Positions 1 to 7,920 of a stretch of 20,562 nt of DNA are shown one piece after another. Positions within the stretch are counted from its first letter, which is position 1. Every line of letters begins with the position of its first letter. The translations under genes were made by a program, and so were the position numbers. Source of the stretch: Limnoraphis robusta CS-951 (lineage in GTDB: Bacteria; Cyanobacteriota; Cyanobacteriia; Cyanobacteriales; Microcoleaceae); contig NZ_LATL02000317.1 of assembly GCF_000972705.2 (NCBI RefSeq), positions 1 through 20,562 on the forward strand, written 5' to 3'. The notes under the pieces were generated by a model. The model made no database searches. It saw only the letters and a program-made list of their open reading frames with translations, and was not told the origin of the DNA.

Positions 1-126
1 GTTCAGGCTGAGTTGGCGGTTCAGGTTGAGTTGGAGGTTCAGGTTGAGTTGGGGGTTCAGGTTGAGTTGGCGGTTCAGGTTGAGTTGGAGGTTCAGGTTG
101 AGTTGGAGGTTCAGGTTGAGTTGGCG
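1..126 (-). repeat. 18-bp tandem repeat encoding PTQPEP
   Basis: Seven consecutive 18-bp units read PTQPEP on the minus strand, inside the giant protein gene. Units differ mainly at the wobble base of the last Pro codon. The product is a stiff proline-rich spacer after the Ig-like repeats. The array may continue past the window start, so its true copy number is unknown. Confidence 0.95.
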
Positions 127-3100
127 GAACCGTCGGAACGGAAAAGGCAGTAACCGGAACAGTCACACTGGCTGCATTAGAAGTCGAGCCATCATTGTCT
201 GTGACTCGATAATTAAAAGACGCATTCCCGGCAAAGCCAATATTAGGCTCAAATGTGAGATTATCAAGTTGATTGGGAGTTAACCGTTGAACCTGAATCG
301 GGTCACTCACCGCCACACCATCAAGCAACAGAGTACCTTGTGCGGCATCGGGTAATGTCAAGTTAATCAATTCTACGATGCCATCAGGGTCACTGAAGTT
401 CGCCGCAGACAAAGGTAGAGGAATCGGAGCGCTATTGTTGAGAATTGATGAACTCTCAACATCCTGGGCTGTGGGCGGTTGGTTGGCTTCGGCGCTAACG
501 GTGACTGAAATATTAGCAGGTTCGGAAGTCGCGCCTAAATCATCCTGGACTGTAAAGGGAATGGTTACACTACCGCTAAAACCGCCAACAGGTTCAAAGG
601 TTGCTTGACCTTGATTATTGACTGTAAATGTTCCCTCGGGTAAAACAAGCTGTTGATCTACTATTTCTGGAGTGGTTGGATCAAGGTCAATCGTGCTTAA
701 TTCAACGTTTCCATCTGGATCACTAATATTATCAGTCAGATTAAAGGTGACAGGAGTTTCAAAGGCGGTGTTAACGTTTTCGTCGGTTGCTGTTGGAGGA
801 ACGTTGGCAGGGGGATTAACGGTAACAGTGATCGCTGTGGGTTCTGAAGCGGTGCCAACGTCATCCTGTACGGTGTAGTTAATCGTGGATGTTCCAGTAA
901 ACTCGGGTTCTGGAGCGAAGGTGACAACGCCTGTCTCGTCTACGGTGTAGCTTCCAACTCCGGGTACTTCGCGAGTGATTTCAACTTCGGGAGTTTCGGG
1001 GTTGAGATCTACTGTTGTCGGGTCTATATTACCATCTGTATCGCTATCGTTTTCGAGAATATTCAGGTTAACTTCGGTATTGACTGCGGTTTCTGCGGTG
1101 TCAGGTTCGGCAACAGGTGCAGTATTTTCGACTGTCGGATCGAACCCAAAGTTTATCCCGGTTACAGGTTGATTGGCAGCAACAGTTACAGGAAGATTAT
1201 TTTCTGTTCCTAAAATCGCTCCTTCGGGAATATTTTCGTCAGTCGTATTAACCTCAATGCTGTACTCCCCTGGAATAACATCATCGAATTGGTAGCTACC
1301 ATCAGCATTGGTTTCAACGGTAGCAAACACCTCACTAATATCAACTTCAGTATTAATTAATAAGCCAACATCAATTCCTTGTAAACCCGGTTCATTCTCG
1401 CTGAGACTGTCGTCGCCGTTGGTATCTGTAAAGACTGTGCCGCTAACGGTTGTGGTGGGTACGGCTGCATCAATAATCGTAGCTATTCCTTCGCGATCAA
1501 TGATAAAGCCTCGACTGGGGTTAGAAAGAATGACTCGAAACTGTTCGTCATTTTCTTCGATGTTATCAACTAAGGTCTCAATATTAACCGTATCAGTTTC
1601 TCCGGCTGGAATGGTAGTGGTGCCTTCTGTTTTTCCGGCTGGAATGGTAATGGTGCCTTCTGTAATGGGTGTGAAATCCTCTCCCGCAGTCGCCGTAGCT
1701 TCACCCGTCTCTAAATCAGTATCGCTGGTAGCATAGTCTATGGTGATCGGTGTATTAACTGGAGAAGGGATATTAACGGTGAATTGAGCGGGTTCTCCTT
1801 CGATAACGGTAATATCGTTAATATTGATGAAGATCTGACCATAAACAACCCCACCTGCAATTAAATCTAATCCTCCTACGTCTTCGGATGTGTCTGTGGG
1901 GAAACTCTCGAAATCGACTAAATCATCAGTCTGCTGAACATCAGTCGCAAACAAGGCATATCCATTAAATTGCTGTCTTGCTTCGATACCCAGATCGCTA
2001 AAACTGATATAAATCCCACCGACGTTTTGACCCTCAACATTGTTTCTCCGCAGTAGGTTTTCACCGGGTTGATCTGCTCGTAGAACAGATGTATCCAGAG
2101 TGATAGACTGATCAACACCCCAGAGATCTCCTGTAATCTCCAGTAAATTTCCAAATTCAGTCGGAAGACCTGTTTGTGCGTCTAGTGCTAAAATGGGTGC
2201 GATTTTAAACGCATCGTTACCGCCACGCTCAAGGATGAGAAAACCCACTTCATCTAAGTTTTCCAGGGGAGCTTGTAAACCATCTGTTGAGATATAGTCA
2301 ATTCGCTCAATGTTGTTGATATTTTCGTCTGGTGTGTTAGTCTGATTTGCAAAAATATTATCTGTACCTCGGTTGATCACGTCATCAAACAAGGTGACTT
2401 CCATCAAGTCATCATCGGTATTATCCGCAGGAATCTGGGCAAAAGGGGGTCTGAGATTGAGTTCGGTGTCTGTTTCGCTCTCCCGCTCAAACCAAAGCAG
2501 TTGTCGTGCGCCTTGAATACTCTCATTATCAACTCGCCTCAACTCAAAGTCATTGAGAATATCGCCTGCTAAAAATTCTTCTTGCTCTGGTGAGGTAAAG
2601 CTTCTGACAACCAGAAGATTATTGTCACCCTGTTGAAAGTTGTATTGTATCTCTGTTTCTTCGGGAACATTTGTTTGGATATCGGGACCGATATAGGAAA
2701 TATTGCCGCTATCTTCGTCTGGTGCTATTCTCTCTACTCGTAGTTCCTCAATTGCTAAGGGAAAAGCAAAGCGATAACTTTCTATTGCTTCTGAGGTGAG
2801 AGGAAACGAACCCTCAAATTCATCGGTTTTGACTTCTAAATTCCAGTCTCCGCCTAAAGCAGAATGACCTGTTTTATTGGCAGAAGCGGCAATTTTTGCT
2901 CCGGTAAGTTGGTGCAGTTTTTCAATAAATTCAACGCCTGCGTCTCCGGCTGCAACGTTACAACCATAAAGCAGAATTTGGCTTACTGACCAGGTTTTGA
3001 GTTCGTTAGCGTAGAGTTGTAGACTGTCGAGGCTGAGTTGAGTATTACCCAGTTGTAAGCTTCCCTGACACCCGTGAGAAAGGATATGAATTTCTGAGAG

Positions 3101-3340
3101 ATTGGGATTTTCTCGCAGAGTTTGAGTGATTTGTCTGACTCCATCTTGAGTTGTATTGAGGAGTTTTACGTTGACTCCCGGTACAACGCCTTTTAGTAGT
3201 TGTTTGCAGTCTTGTACTTGGGCATCAATAATAACAAGAACATCGGTTTTTGTTGAGTTTTGATCAAATTCCGGGTTTTCCCGAAATTGCCGAGAAATTG
3301 TAGAGGAGGAAGTTGGAGTATGAGTTGGAGTATAAAACAT
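1..3340 (-). CDS. Giant DUF4347 / Calx-beta / SdrD-like / cadherin-like surface protein, 3' end outside window
   Basis: The minus-strand reading frame is open from an ATG at 3340 to the window edge (about 1113 codons), so the C-terminus is missing. Translated by eye it gives: a DUF4347 domain (about residues 33-195) with SEIHILSHG (His89) and LLYGCNVAAGDAG (Cys127); an unrecognised region (about 200-470) shared with the plus-strand paralogue at 7917; a Calx-beta domain; an SdrD/Cna-B-like domain (VFTDTNGDD motif, FGF end); cadherin/Ig-like repeats with VTDNDG motifs; and a PTQPEP linker at the window edge. There is no N-terminal signal peptide, which fits type I secretion if RTX repeats follow outside the window as in the paralogue. 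The ATG has no close Shine-Dalgarno; it aligns with the paralogue's start. Likely role, inferred: a calcium-dependent exported adhesin or S-layer-like protein. The enzymatic potential of DUF4347 is unproven. Confidence 0.88.
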   Translation of the reverse strand, partial: MFYTPTHTPTSSSTISRQFRENPEFDQNSTKTDVLVIIDAQVQDCKQLLKGVVPGVNVKLLNTTQDGVRQITQTLRENPNLSEIHILSHGCQGSLQLGNTQLSLDSLQLYANELKTWSVSQILLYGCNVAAGDAGVEFIEKLHQLTGAKIAASANKTGHSALGGDWNLEVKTDEFEGSFPLTSEAIESYRFAFPLAIEELRVERIAPDEDSGNISYIGPDIQTNVPEETEIQYNFQQGDNNLLVVRSFTSPEQEEFLAGDILNDFELRRVDNESIQGARQLLWFERESETDTELNLRPPFAQIPADNTDDDLMEVTLFDDVINRGTDNIFANQTNTPDENINNIERIDYISTDGLQAPLENLDEVGFLILERGGNDAFKIAPILALDAQTGLPTEFGNLLEITGDLWGVDQSITLDTSVLRADQPGENLLRRNNVEGQNVGGIYISFSDLGIEARQQFNGYALFATDVQQTDDLVDFESFPTDTSEDVGGLDLIAGGVVYGQIFININDITVIEGEPAQFTVNIPSPVNTPITIDYATSDTDLETGEATATAGEDFTPITEGTITIPAGKTEGTTTIPAGETDTVNIETLVDNIEENDEQFRVILSNPSRGFIIDREGIATIIDAAVPTTTVSGTVFTDTNGDDSLSENEPGLQGIDVGLLINTEVDISEVFATVETNADGSYQFDDVIPGEYSIEVNTTDENIPEGAILGTENNLPVTVAANQPVTGINFGFDPTVENTAPVAEPDTAETAVNTEVNLNILENDSDTDGNIDPTTVDLNPETPEVEITREVPGVGSYTVDETGVVTFAPEPEFTGTSTINYTVQDDVGTASEPTAITVTVNPPANVPPTATDENVNTAFETPVTFNLTDNISDPDGNVELSTIDLDPTTPEIVDQQLVLPEGTFTVNNQGQATFEPVGGFSGSVTIPFTVQDDLGATSEPANISVTVSAEANQPPTAQDVESSSILNNSAPIPLPLSAANFSDPDGIVELINLTLPDAAQGTLLLDGVAVSDPIQVQRLTPNQLDNLTFEPNIGFAGNASFNYRVTDNDGSTSNAASVTVPVTAFSVPTVPPTQPEPPTQPEPPTQPEPPTQPEPPTQPEPPTQPEPPTQPE

Positions 3341-3353
3341 GATTTCACTTATT

Positions 3354-3405
3354 TTAAAAAACTACATTCAAGACTGATGATCCTCGTTCAAAAAATTCTG
3401 AGGAT
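3354..3405 (-). promoter_or_regulatory. Structured leader of the minus-strand DUF4347 gene: SD hairpin plus mini-ORF
   Basis: Read on the minus strand, ATCCTC (3405-3400) can pair with GAGGAT (3385-3380), burying the AGGA Shine-Dalgarno. Nine bases after AGGA comes TTG (3371) starting a 5-codon frame that ends in TAA (3356-3354). The same block contains ATG directly followed by TAG. The paralogue at 7917 has the same layout, with a 21-nt identical stretch and a stem in which the outer A-T pair is replaced by T-A. Function is inferred; conservation between the two leaders is seen directly. Confidence 0.5.
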
Positions 3406-3514
3406 TCACTGAAAATATGAAACAGTTTGTTTGAAGCTGAGGTTAAGTTTTTGTTCAATTAACCGCGCTTTGAATAACTTGGGTTTCGGTTTCTAAATTT
3501 TTAGGCACTTGCCG

Positions 3515-3586
3515 TTGAGTTTCTATGCTTTGAAGAATACAGAAACTCAAGTCTAGTTCGACAAAGTTTAGGAATTCAGTCGAACT
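3515..3586 (-). repeat. Two adjacent inverted repeats upstream of the minus-strand DUF4347 gene
   Basis: The first is a perfect 10-bp inverted repeat, TTGAGTTTCT (3515-3524) with AGAAACTCAA (3541-3550). Four bases on is a perfect 8-bp repeat, AGTTCGAC (3555-3562) with GTCGAACT (3579-3586). Both have 16-base loops. They lie 175-246 bases before the start codon, so they could be operators or hairpins in a long 5' UTR. Confidence 0.7.
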
Positions 3587-3608
3587 GAACTCGGTTGATT
3601 GAGGGTAT

Positions 3609-3614
3609 ATTATA
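3609..3614 (-). promoter_or_regulatory. Candidate -10 box for the minus-strand DUF4347 gene
   Basis: A perfect TATAAT reads on the minus strand at 3614-3609. No convincing -35 box is present at the expected distance. If used, the transcript would begin near 3602 and carry a 5' UTR of about 260 bases that includes both inverted repeats and the SD hairpin. Confidence 0.3.
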
Positions 3615-4310
3615 CAAATTTATTTTTTCGGGGTGAGGTTGGATAGATAGAAAATTCTATTCCTCTTTTTTTAATTGAATACTTCAGCTTTATTTCCAGA
3701 GTGAGGCTTTGAGTTAGCCAAAAACCTTGATTTTTTTCAACTTAACTATCAATTTGCACAATTCCCCCATAACGGTCACTCAGCTTAGTGCTAAATTTAC
3801 TAATTTTTTCAACGAGATCACTTACAGGTATAACTGCTCTTTGTCTTTTTCTGTGTTTGAGCTTATAGCAGTTTATTTACTGGCATATTCTCCCTTGACA
3901 AAATGCTCATTTTGTGTTGAATTAATGAGGGATTTTGTCTATCTCTAAATGTAGAGAAATTGACTCAATAGCTTCTCAAATCATTATAGCTTTTCTGCTT
4001 GTAGATAGATGACTGTTCACAATGATCTTGTTAAAGTTGTGCTTCATCTTCTGCAACTTGGGAGTACATCTAAAAATCCTGATGATTGAAAACGAACTCT
4101 ATGATGATCTCTACCTCAAGAGTTAGGGTATGGCACTGTACTGTTTCAAGTTCTCCCGAGGTGAAAGTCTCTTGATCAAGGCTTTTTAGTGTCTGACTGA
4201 GTGGAAATGATCAAGGTTTGGGTGGGGCTGTTTGCTTGAAATGTTTGATAGTTATTTCATTTGTAGGTTGTAGAGTAAACTAGAAATGTAGCTGACTGGT
4301 GTAACACGCC
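3615..4310. other. Gene-free stretch before the histidine kinase
   Basis: About 700 AT-rich bases. I see no convincing gene. A TTG-started frame at 3727-3948 (73 codons) has no ribosome-binding site and no recognisable motif. GATCAAGG occurs twice, about 38 bases apart, at about 4173 and 4208. No clear promoter for the kinase was found. Confidence 0.6.
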
Positions 4311-5723
4311 GTGCTAGAGGAACGTGATGATCAAGTCTCTCCCCCTCGCTTAATGGAGGGGAGCATTTTCGATCTGGGTTTAGCATCAACTTTGGGAGAT
4401 CTTTCTCTGTATGAGTTTCAGATCTCTGCAAGTTGTCAAGGAATTGTTGTCGCTCAAATCTTTGAGCGCTATCCTAGCGTTCCGGGAGTGATTCTGATTG
4501 AGGAATCACCCGATGGAGATCCGCAATTTTTGGGGATGATCTCGCGACGCCAACTGTTAGAATTTTTGATTCGCCCTCAAGCAATGGAGCTGTTTTTACC
4601 CCAACCTCTGCGGGTTCTCTACAGCTATGCCCGTACATCGCCTTTGATTTTATCAGAAGATACGGCGATTGTTAGTGCCGCTCAACAGGCGCTCCGACGC
4701 ATACCCGAACTACGAGGTGAACCCATTGTTGTTGAAATTGATCCGCTCTCCTCATCTTCTCGGAGTTTACCTTATCGACTGCTCGATGTTCACGAATTAA
4801 ATATTGCTAACTGGCAAATTCGTGGAATTGAAACTCAAGTTCGCTTTGAACGAATGCAAACTCAAATTGTACAAATTGAGAAAATGGCAAATTTGGGACG
4901 TTTGGTGGATGGCGTCGCCCATGAAATTTTAGATCCGGTGGGTTTTATTTGGGGAAATTTAACGCATCTCTCAGCTTATAGCGAAAGTCTGATTAACTTG
5001 ATATCAGTTTATGAAGCCCATTTTTCAACAACTCCGTCCGATATTCAGCAGATCAAAGATGAAATAGAATTTGATTATATTCAACAAGATATTCCTCAAA
5101 TTGTCAAGAGTATTCAAAGCGGAGCAGAACGGTTAAAAAAATTGGCAACGAGTTTGCAAAATTTCTGTTATATTGATGAAGTTCATCCCAAGCCTGCTGA
5201 TATTCATACGCATTTAGAAAGCATTTTATTACTGCTAAAAAATAGAATATCTAGTGAAATTAAAGTGATAAAATCTTATGATCATATCCCCCCTGTTACC
5301 TGCTATATTGGTCAACTGAATCAAGTTTTTATGAATATTTTAACCAATGCAATTGATGCCCTGGTGAGTCAGGCTTTTAGTGAAGATTGGGCGAAAAAAT
5401 ATCGAGGAAATATTAGTCAAAATATTGACAAACAACCCACAATAGAAATTACCACAGAAGTGCGATCGCCAAAAACAAAACTCAGTTCAGAAAGAACTCC
5501 CCAACGTTGGGTTTCTATTCGGATAGCAGATAATGGCCCTGGTATGTCTTTCGATGAACAACAAAAAATTCTTGAATCTTTTTCAACCCGAAAACGCCTT
5601 GAAAAAGAAACCAGTTTAGCCCATAGTTATCAAATTGTTACGGGGAAACATGGGGGTCAATTTCTGATGCAATCTGAACCGGGTATGGGAACAGAGTTTG
5701 AGATTTTATTACCTCTCGTTTGA
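4311..5723 (+). CDS. Atypical sensor histidine kinase with degenerate ATP-lid
   Basis: 470 aa, cytoplasmic (no membrane segment). Residues about 30-165 resemble a CBS-domain pair or related sensory module. A helical linker (175-195) leads to a dimerisation/H-box, GRLVDGVAHEILDPVGF, with His204. The C-terminal HATPase domain has a good N-box (NQVFMNILTNAIDAL, Asn346) and G1 box (IADNGPGM, Asp407). Two features are odd. The usual HExxNP after the His is HEILDP, with Asp in place of Asn. The G2 box, normally GTGLGL, reads ETSLAH at 433-438 and lacks all its glycines. ATP binding or autokinase activity may be altered or lost. Start is GTG at 4311, since an in-frame TAA lies just upstream; ATG at 4353 is an alternative. 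No response regulator gene is adjacent. Family assignment is strong; activity is uncertain. Confidence 0.85.
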   Translation: MLEERDDQVSPPRLMEGSIFDLGLASTLGDLSLYEFQISASCQGIVVAQIFERYPSVPGVILIEESPDGDPQFLGMISRRQLLEFLIRPQAMELFLPQPLRVLYSYARTSPLILSEDTAIVSAAQQALRRIPELRGEPIVVEIDPLSSSSRSLPYRLLDVHELNIANWQIRGIETQVRFERMQTQIVQIEKMANLGRLVDGVAHEILDPVGFIWGNLTHLSAYSESLINLISVYEAHFSTTPSDIQQIKDEIEFDYIQQDIPQIVKSIQSGAERLKKLATSLQNFCYIDEVHPKPADIHTHLESILLLLKNRISSEIKVIKSYDHIPPVTCYIGQLNQVFMNILTNAIDALVSQAFSEDWAKKYRGNISQNIDKQPTIEITTEVRSPKTKLSSERTPQRWVSIRIADNGPGMSFDEQQKILESFSTRKRLEKETSLAHSYQIVTGKHGGQFLMQSEPGMGTEFEILLPLV

Positions 5724-5787
5724 TTGAAATATTTAACCATAAACCTTAAGAAAACCGTTCTTTTAATGAATTACAGGAGAGATTTTT

Positions 5788-6051
5788 ATGTCTTTCGATT
5801 CCTATAAAAATATTAGTTGGGAATTGGGCAAACTCAACGACAATCTCTTTACAAAAGATACGCGATATTATACAATTTATAATATAGAAAAACTATACAC
5901 CGATGGGGTAGAAACCCGGTTTCTGCTAGAAACCGGGTTTCTGGTTTGTACCTCATACGAGCGCACACCGCTATATACAATTTATAATATAGAAAAACTA
6001 TTGTCAGCCCTCGATTTCATTTTTCATCAATGTCAACAAGAACAGATCTAA
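5788..6051 (+). CDS. Small hypothetical protein interrupted in frame by a MITE
   Basis: 87 codons with a good ribosome-binding site (AGGAGAG, 8 bases before ATG), 64 bases after the kinase gene and possibly co-transcribed with it. I do not recognise the family. Residues YTIYNIEKL occur twice (about 28-36 and 63-71), because a 105-bp segment, made of one 28-bp flank copy plus the 77-bp MITE core, has been added. 105 is divisible by three, so the frame survives and the palindrome is translated (VETRFLLETGFLV). Removing it gives a 52-aa protein, probably the ancestral form, running from MSFDSYKNISWELGKLND to FIFHQCQQEQI. Whether the enlarged product is functional is unknown. Confidence 0.55.
   Translation: MSFDSYKNISWELGKLNDNLFTKDTRYYTIYNIEKLYTDGVETRFLLETGFLVCTSYERTPLYTIYNIEKLLSALDFIFHQCQQEQI
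5869..6001 (+). mobile_element. MITE copy 1 with 28-bp flanking direct repeats
   Basis: The core (5897-5973) is nearly identical to the second copy at 14565-14668. It contains the perfect inverted repeat AGAAACCCGGTTTCT (5910-5924) / AGAAACCGGGTTTCT (5928-5942) and the right end ACACCGCTATA. The left inverted-repeat arm (about 26 bases in copy 2) is missing. A 28-bp host sequence is repeated exactly on both sides (5869-5896 and 5974-6001). That is far longer than the TA duplication seen at copy 2, so a rearrangement after insertion is likely. Confidence 0.8.
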
Positions 6052-6061
6052 TACCGTTTCT

Positions 6062-6793
6062 CTATTCTTCGCTAAACACTGCACCTAAAAGCTTTAACGC
6101 CGTTTTTTGACCGTCTGTTAGTCCTGTAACTTGACTGATATTCATTCCTTCATAGAGACGATCTGCTTTCAAGGTTTGAATACAATTTCCCGTTAATACA
6201 TCCCAGAGTTTAATGGTTTGATCCGCAGCGCCACTGACGATAATTTCTGGAGTATTAAATTGAGAAGTGGGATCGGGATGAAACTCCACAGACATCACCC
6301 AAAATTCATGTTCTTCTAGGGTTTTTAAACAGGTTCCTGTTATTATATCCCATAATTTAATGGTGCGATCGCTACTCGCACTGGCTAACAAACGACTATC
6401 TTGACTAAACGCAACTTTCCACACCCAGTCTGAATGTCCTGATAAAACGAAATGACAGTTTCCGGTATTGAGATCCCAGAGGCGAATGCTACGATCTAAA
6501 CCACAACTGGCTAACCAGCGACCACAGGGACTATAGGCCACCCCTAACAGCCAACTGCTATGTCCGAATAAACTTTGATCCCATTCTCCCGTTTCTATAT
6601 TGTAAATGTTTAGCGTCTGATCAAAGGCTGCGATCGCGATTTTTTTCCCATCCAAACTAAACGCTACTGACGCCACAAAATGCGCGGTAATACTTCGCAG
6701 GAGTTGACCTGTTTCGACATCCCAAAGTTTCACGGTTTCATCCCATCCCCCACTGGCGAGTATTTTCCCATCAGGACTAAATGCTACCGTCAT
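6062..6793 (-). CDS. WD40-repeat protein, probably a 5'-truncated remnant
   Basis: 243 aa with five WD40 blades, recognisable by [41 protein letters not shown] and IKLWDVLTG. The tail ([26 protein letters not shown]) is the usual C-terminal end of large cyanobacterial NTPase-WD40 (STAND-type) proteins. Five blades are too few for a normal seven-blade propeller. The frame begins abruptly at the first residues of a blade, and an in-frame TAG lies four codons upstream. I infer that this is the surviving 3' end of a larger gene that lost its NTPase part; no upstream remnant is visible. It converges with the small ORF ending at 6051, 10 bases away. It could still be expressed as a small scaffold protein. 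Confidence 0.75.
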   Translation of the reverse strand: MTVAFSPDGKILASGGWDETVKLWDVETGQLLRSITAHFVASVAFSLDGKKIAIAAFDQTLNIYNIETGEWDQSLFGHSSWLLGVAYSPCGRWLASCGLDRSIRLWDLNTGNCHFVLSGHSDWVWKVAFSQDSRLLASASSDRTIKLWDIITGTCLKTLEEHEFWVMSVEFHPDPTSQFNTPEIIVSGAADQTIKLWDVLTGNCIQTLKADRLYEGMNISQVTGLTDGQKTALKLLGAVFSEE

Positions 6794-7318
6794 TATTGTT
6801 GACTAATGACTAAACCGCAGTCATACCTATTCAGTTTACCCGAAATTCCAGACAATTTAGAGTCTTAAGTTACTGATACCCGTTTAACTACAACCTTGCG
6901 AGATTTTTGTCTAGACACATTAGCAAGAACTTCTAGCACTTTTTCAGATGATCAGGTATACTAACAGTAGTGAGGCAAGCCATTTCTGGTATCAGTTGTA
7001 GTCACGCACCTGCTGATCTTCCTCTAAATTTTCCCGAATTTACTGAAATAATTTTGGAAGTTTTTCTCTGCTAAAATGACCGAGATTTGTTGATTATTCT
7101 TCAAGCGATCAAAGAGGGCTAGAAGCCCAAGTGAAACCCTCAAGATATGTTGCGAATAGCTATTTCTCTAGAAATAAAAAGCTATAGTGAATTCTCATAT
7201 AATCTGATAAACATCTTTATATTGAAACTCACAAAAAATCCCGATTGTTTAAAACGCATAAATAAGTCTATTTGTCAAGTCAAAATATGACAGTTTATGA
7301 ACTGCAATACATGAAAAC

Positions 7319-7379
7319 TTGTAAACACAGAAAGAACAGGTATATAGATAGGTGATCTTACTGATGCAATTAGTAAGAT
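7319..7379 (+). promoter_or_regulatory. Candidate promoter and operator-like dyad for the plus-strand DUF4347 gene
   Basis: TTGTAA (7319-7324) and TATATA (7341-7346) are 16 bases apart, a weak sigma70-like pair. Just downstream is a perfect 8-bp inverted repeat, ATCTTACT (7355-7362) / AGTAAGAT (7372-7379), with a 9-base loop. It could be an operator at the start of transcription or the first hairpin of a long leader. No other evidence supports it. Confidence 0.3.
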
Positions 7380-7420
7380 TGATACACCACTTAGTTAGTG
7401 TGATAGGGGGAGTTGTACAA

Positions 7421-7522
7421 ATGAACGAGCTTAAGTTGCAAGAGCAAAGAAAATTTTCCGCTCAGATCAAGCCAAGCTGTAGAAATTTATATCAAGTTTT
7501 CATTCAAATAAAGAAAGCATAA
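7421..7522 (+). CDS. Possible 33-aa small ORF in the leader region
   Basis: ATG at 7421 follows GGGGGAG at an 8-base spacing, a plausible ribosome-binding site, and the frame runs to TAA at 7520-7522. The product starts MNELKLQEQRKFSAQIKPS, is basic, and ends in IQIKKA. No family is recognised. It lies about 400 bases before the large DUF4347 gene, so it could be a leader peptide, an independent small protein or chance. Confidence 0.25.
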   Translation: MNELKLQEQRKFSAQIKPSCRNLYQVFIQIKKA

Positions 7523-7854
7523 ATTTAAGGTAATCTCTCCAGTCAAACATTTAAGTTTGATCCCTTGGAACAGTTGATTTATGAAAAAATTGCCAGAGGC
7601 TATGTTTTGTATTAAATCTAACCAATTCAAAGTTTGAGGGGTGTAAAAATTTCTGAGAAACAGAGACTAGAGTTCTACAGAACCACCAAAAACTTGTAAA
7701 ATTTTAGAGGGTTTCTAGAACCTAAAAAAGCTAGAAACTTAAAGATATTGGCACGCTTTAAATTTAGCTTTTGTAGCTAAATTCATTGAGAGAAGATACG
7801 CAAGCCAAAAAATTCCACCTGATCAGAGGCGGAGATTGTCCAAAAAATAAATTT

Positions 7855-7920
7855 TTCCTCCGAAACATTTCAGGAGGAATATCAGTCTTGAATGTAGTTT
7901 TCCTAAACCCACTGAAATGA
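7855..7920 (+). promoter_or_regulatory. Structured leader of the plus-strand DUF4347 gene: SD hairpin plus mini-ORF
   Basis: TTCCTCC (7855-7861) can pair with GGAGGAA (7873-7879) across an 11-base loop, hiding the strong AGGAGGA. Nine bases after AGGAGGA, TTG (7888) opens a 10-codon frame (MNVVFLNPLK) whose TGA (7918-7920) overlaps the gene's ATGATG start, a layout suited to translational coupling. ATG-TAG also occurs at 7892-7897. The AGGAGGA is 38 bases from the main ATG, too far to serve it directly. The stretch ATCAGTCTTGAATGTAGTTT is identical in the leader of the divergent paralogue. Confidence 0.5.

Larger units (their letters stand above)
6794..7854. other. 1.1-kb gene-poor region upstream of the large DUF4347 gene
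   Basis: AT-rich, with no long reading frame. It holds several small dyads: TATTTCT/AGAAATA around 7160-7175, and GGGCT/AGCCC (7116-7128), which overlaps a competing GAGGG/CCCTC pairing (7114-7141). It also holds the promoter candidate and the small ORF listed separately. Confidence 0.6.

Noticed and set aside
3727..3948. 73-codon plus-strand frame
   Set aside because: TTG start, no ribosome-binding site, AT-rich composition like its surroundings, no recognisable motif.
7114..7141. Competing GAGGG/CCCTC and GGGCT/AGCCC pairings as an attenuator
   Set aside because: Stems are only 5 bp and there is no terminator tract or coding context to support attenuation.
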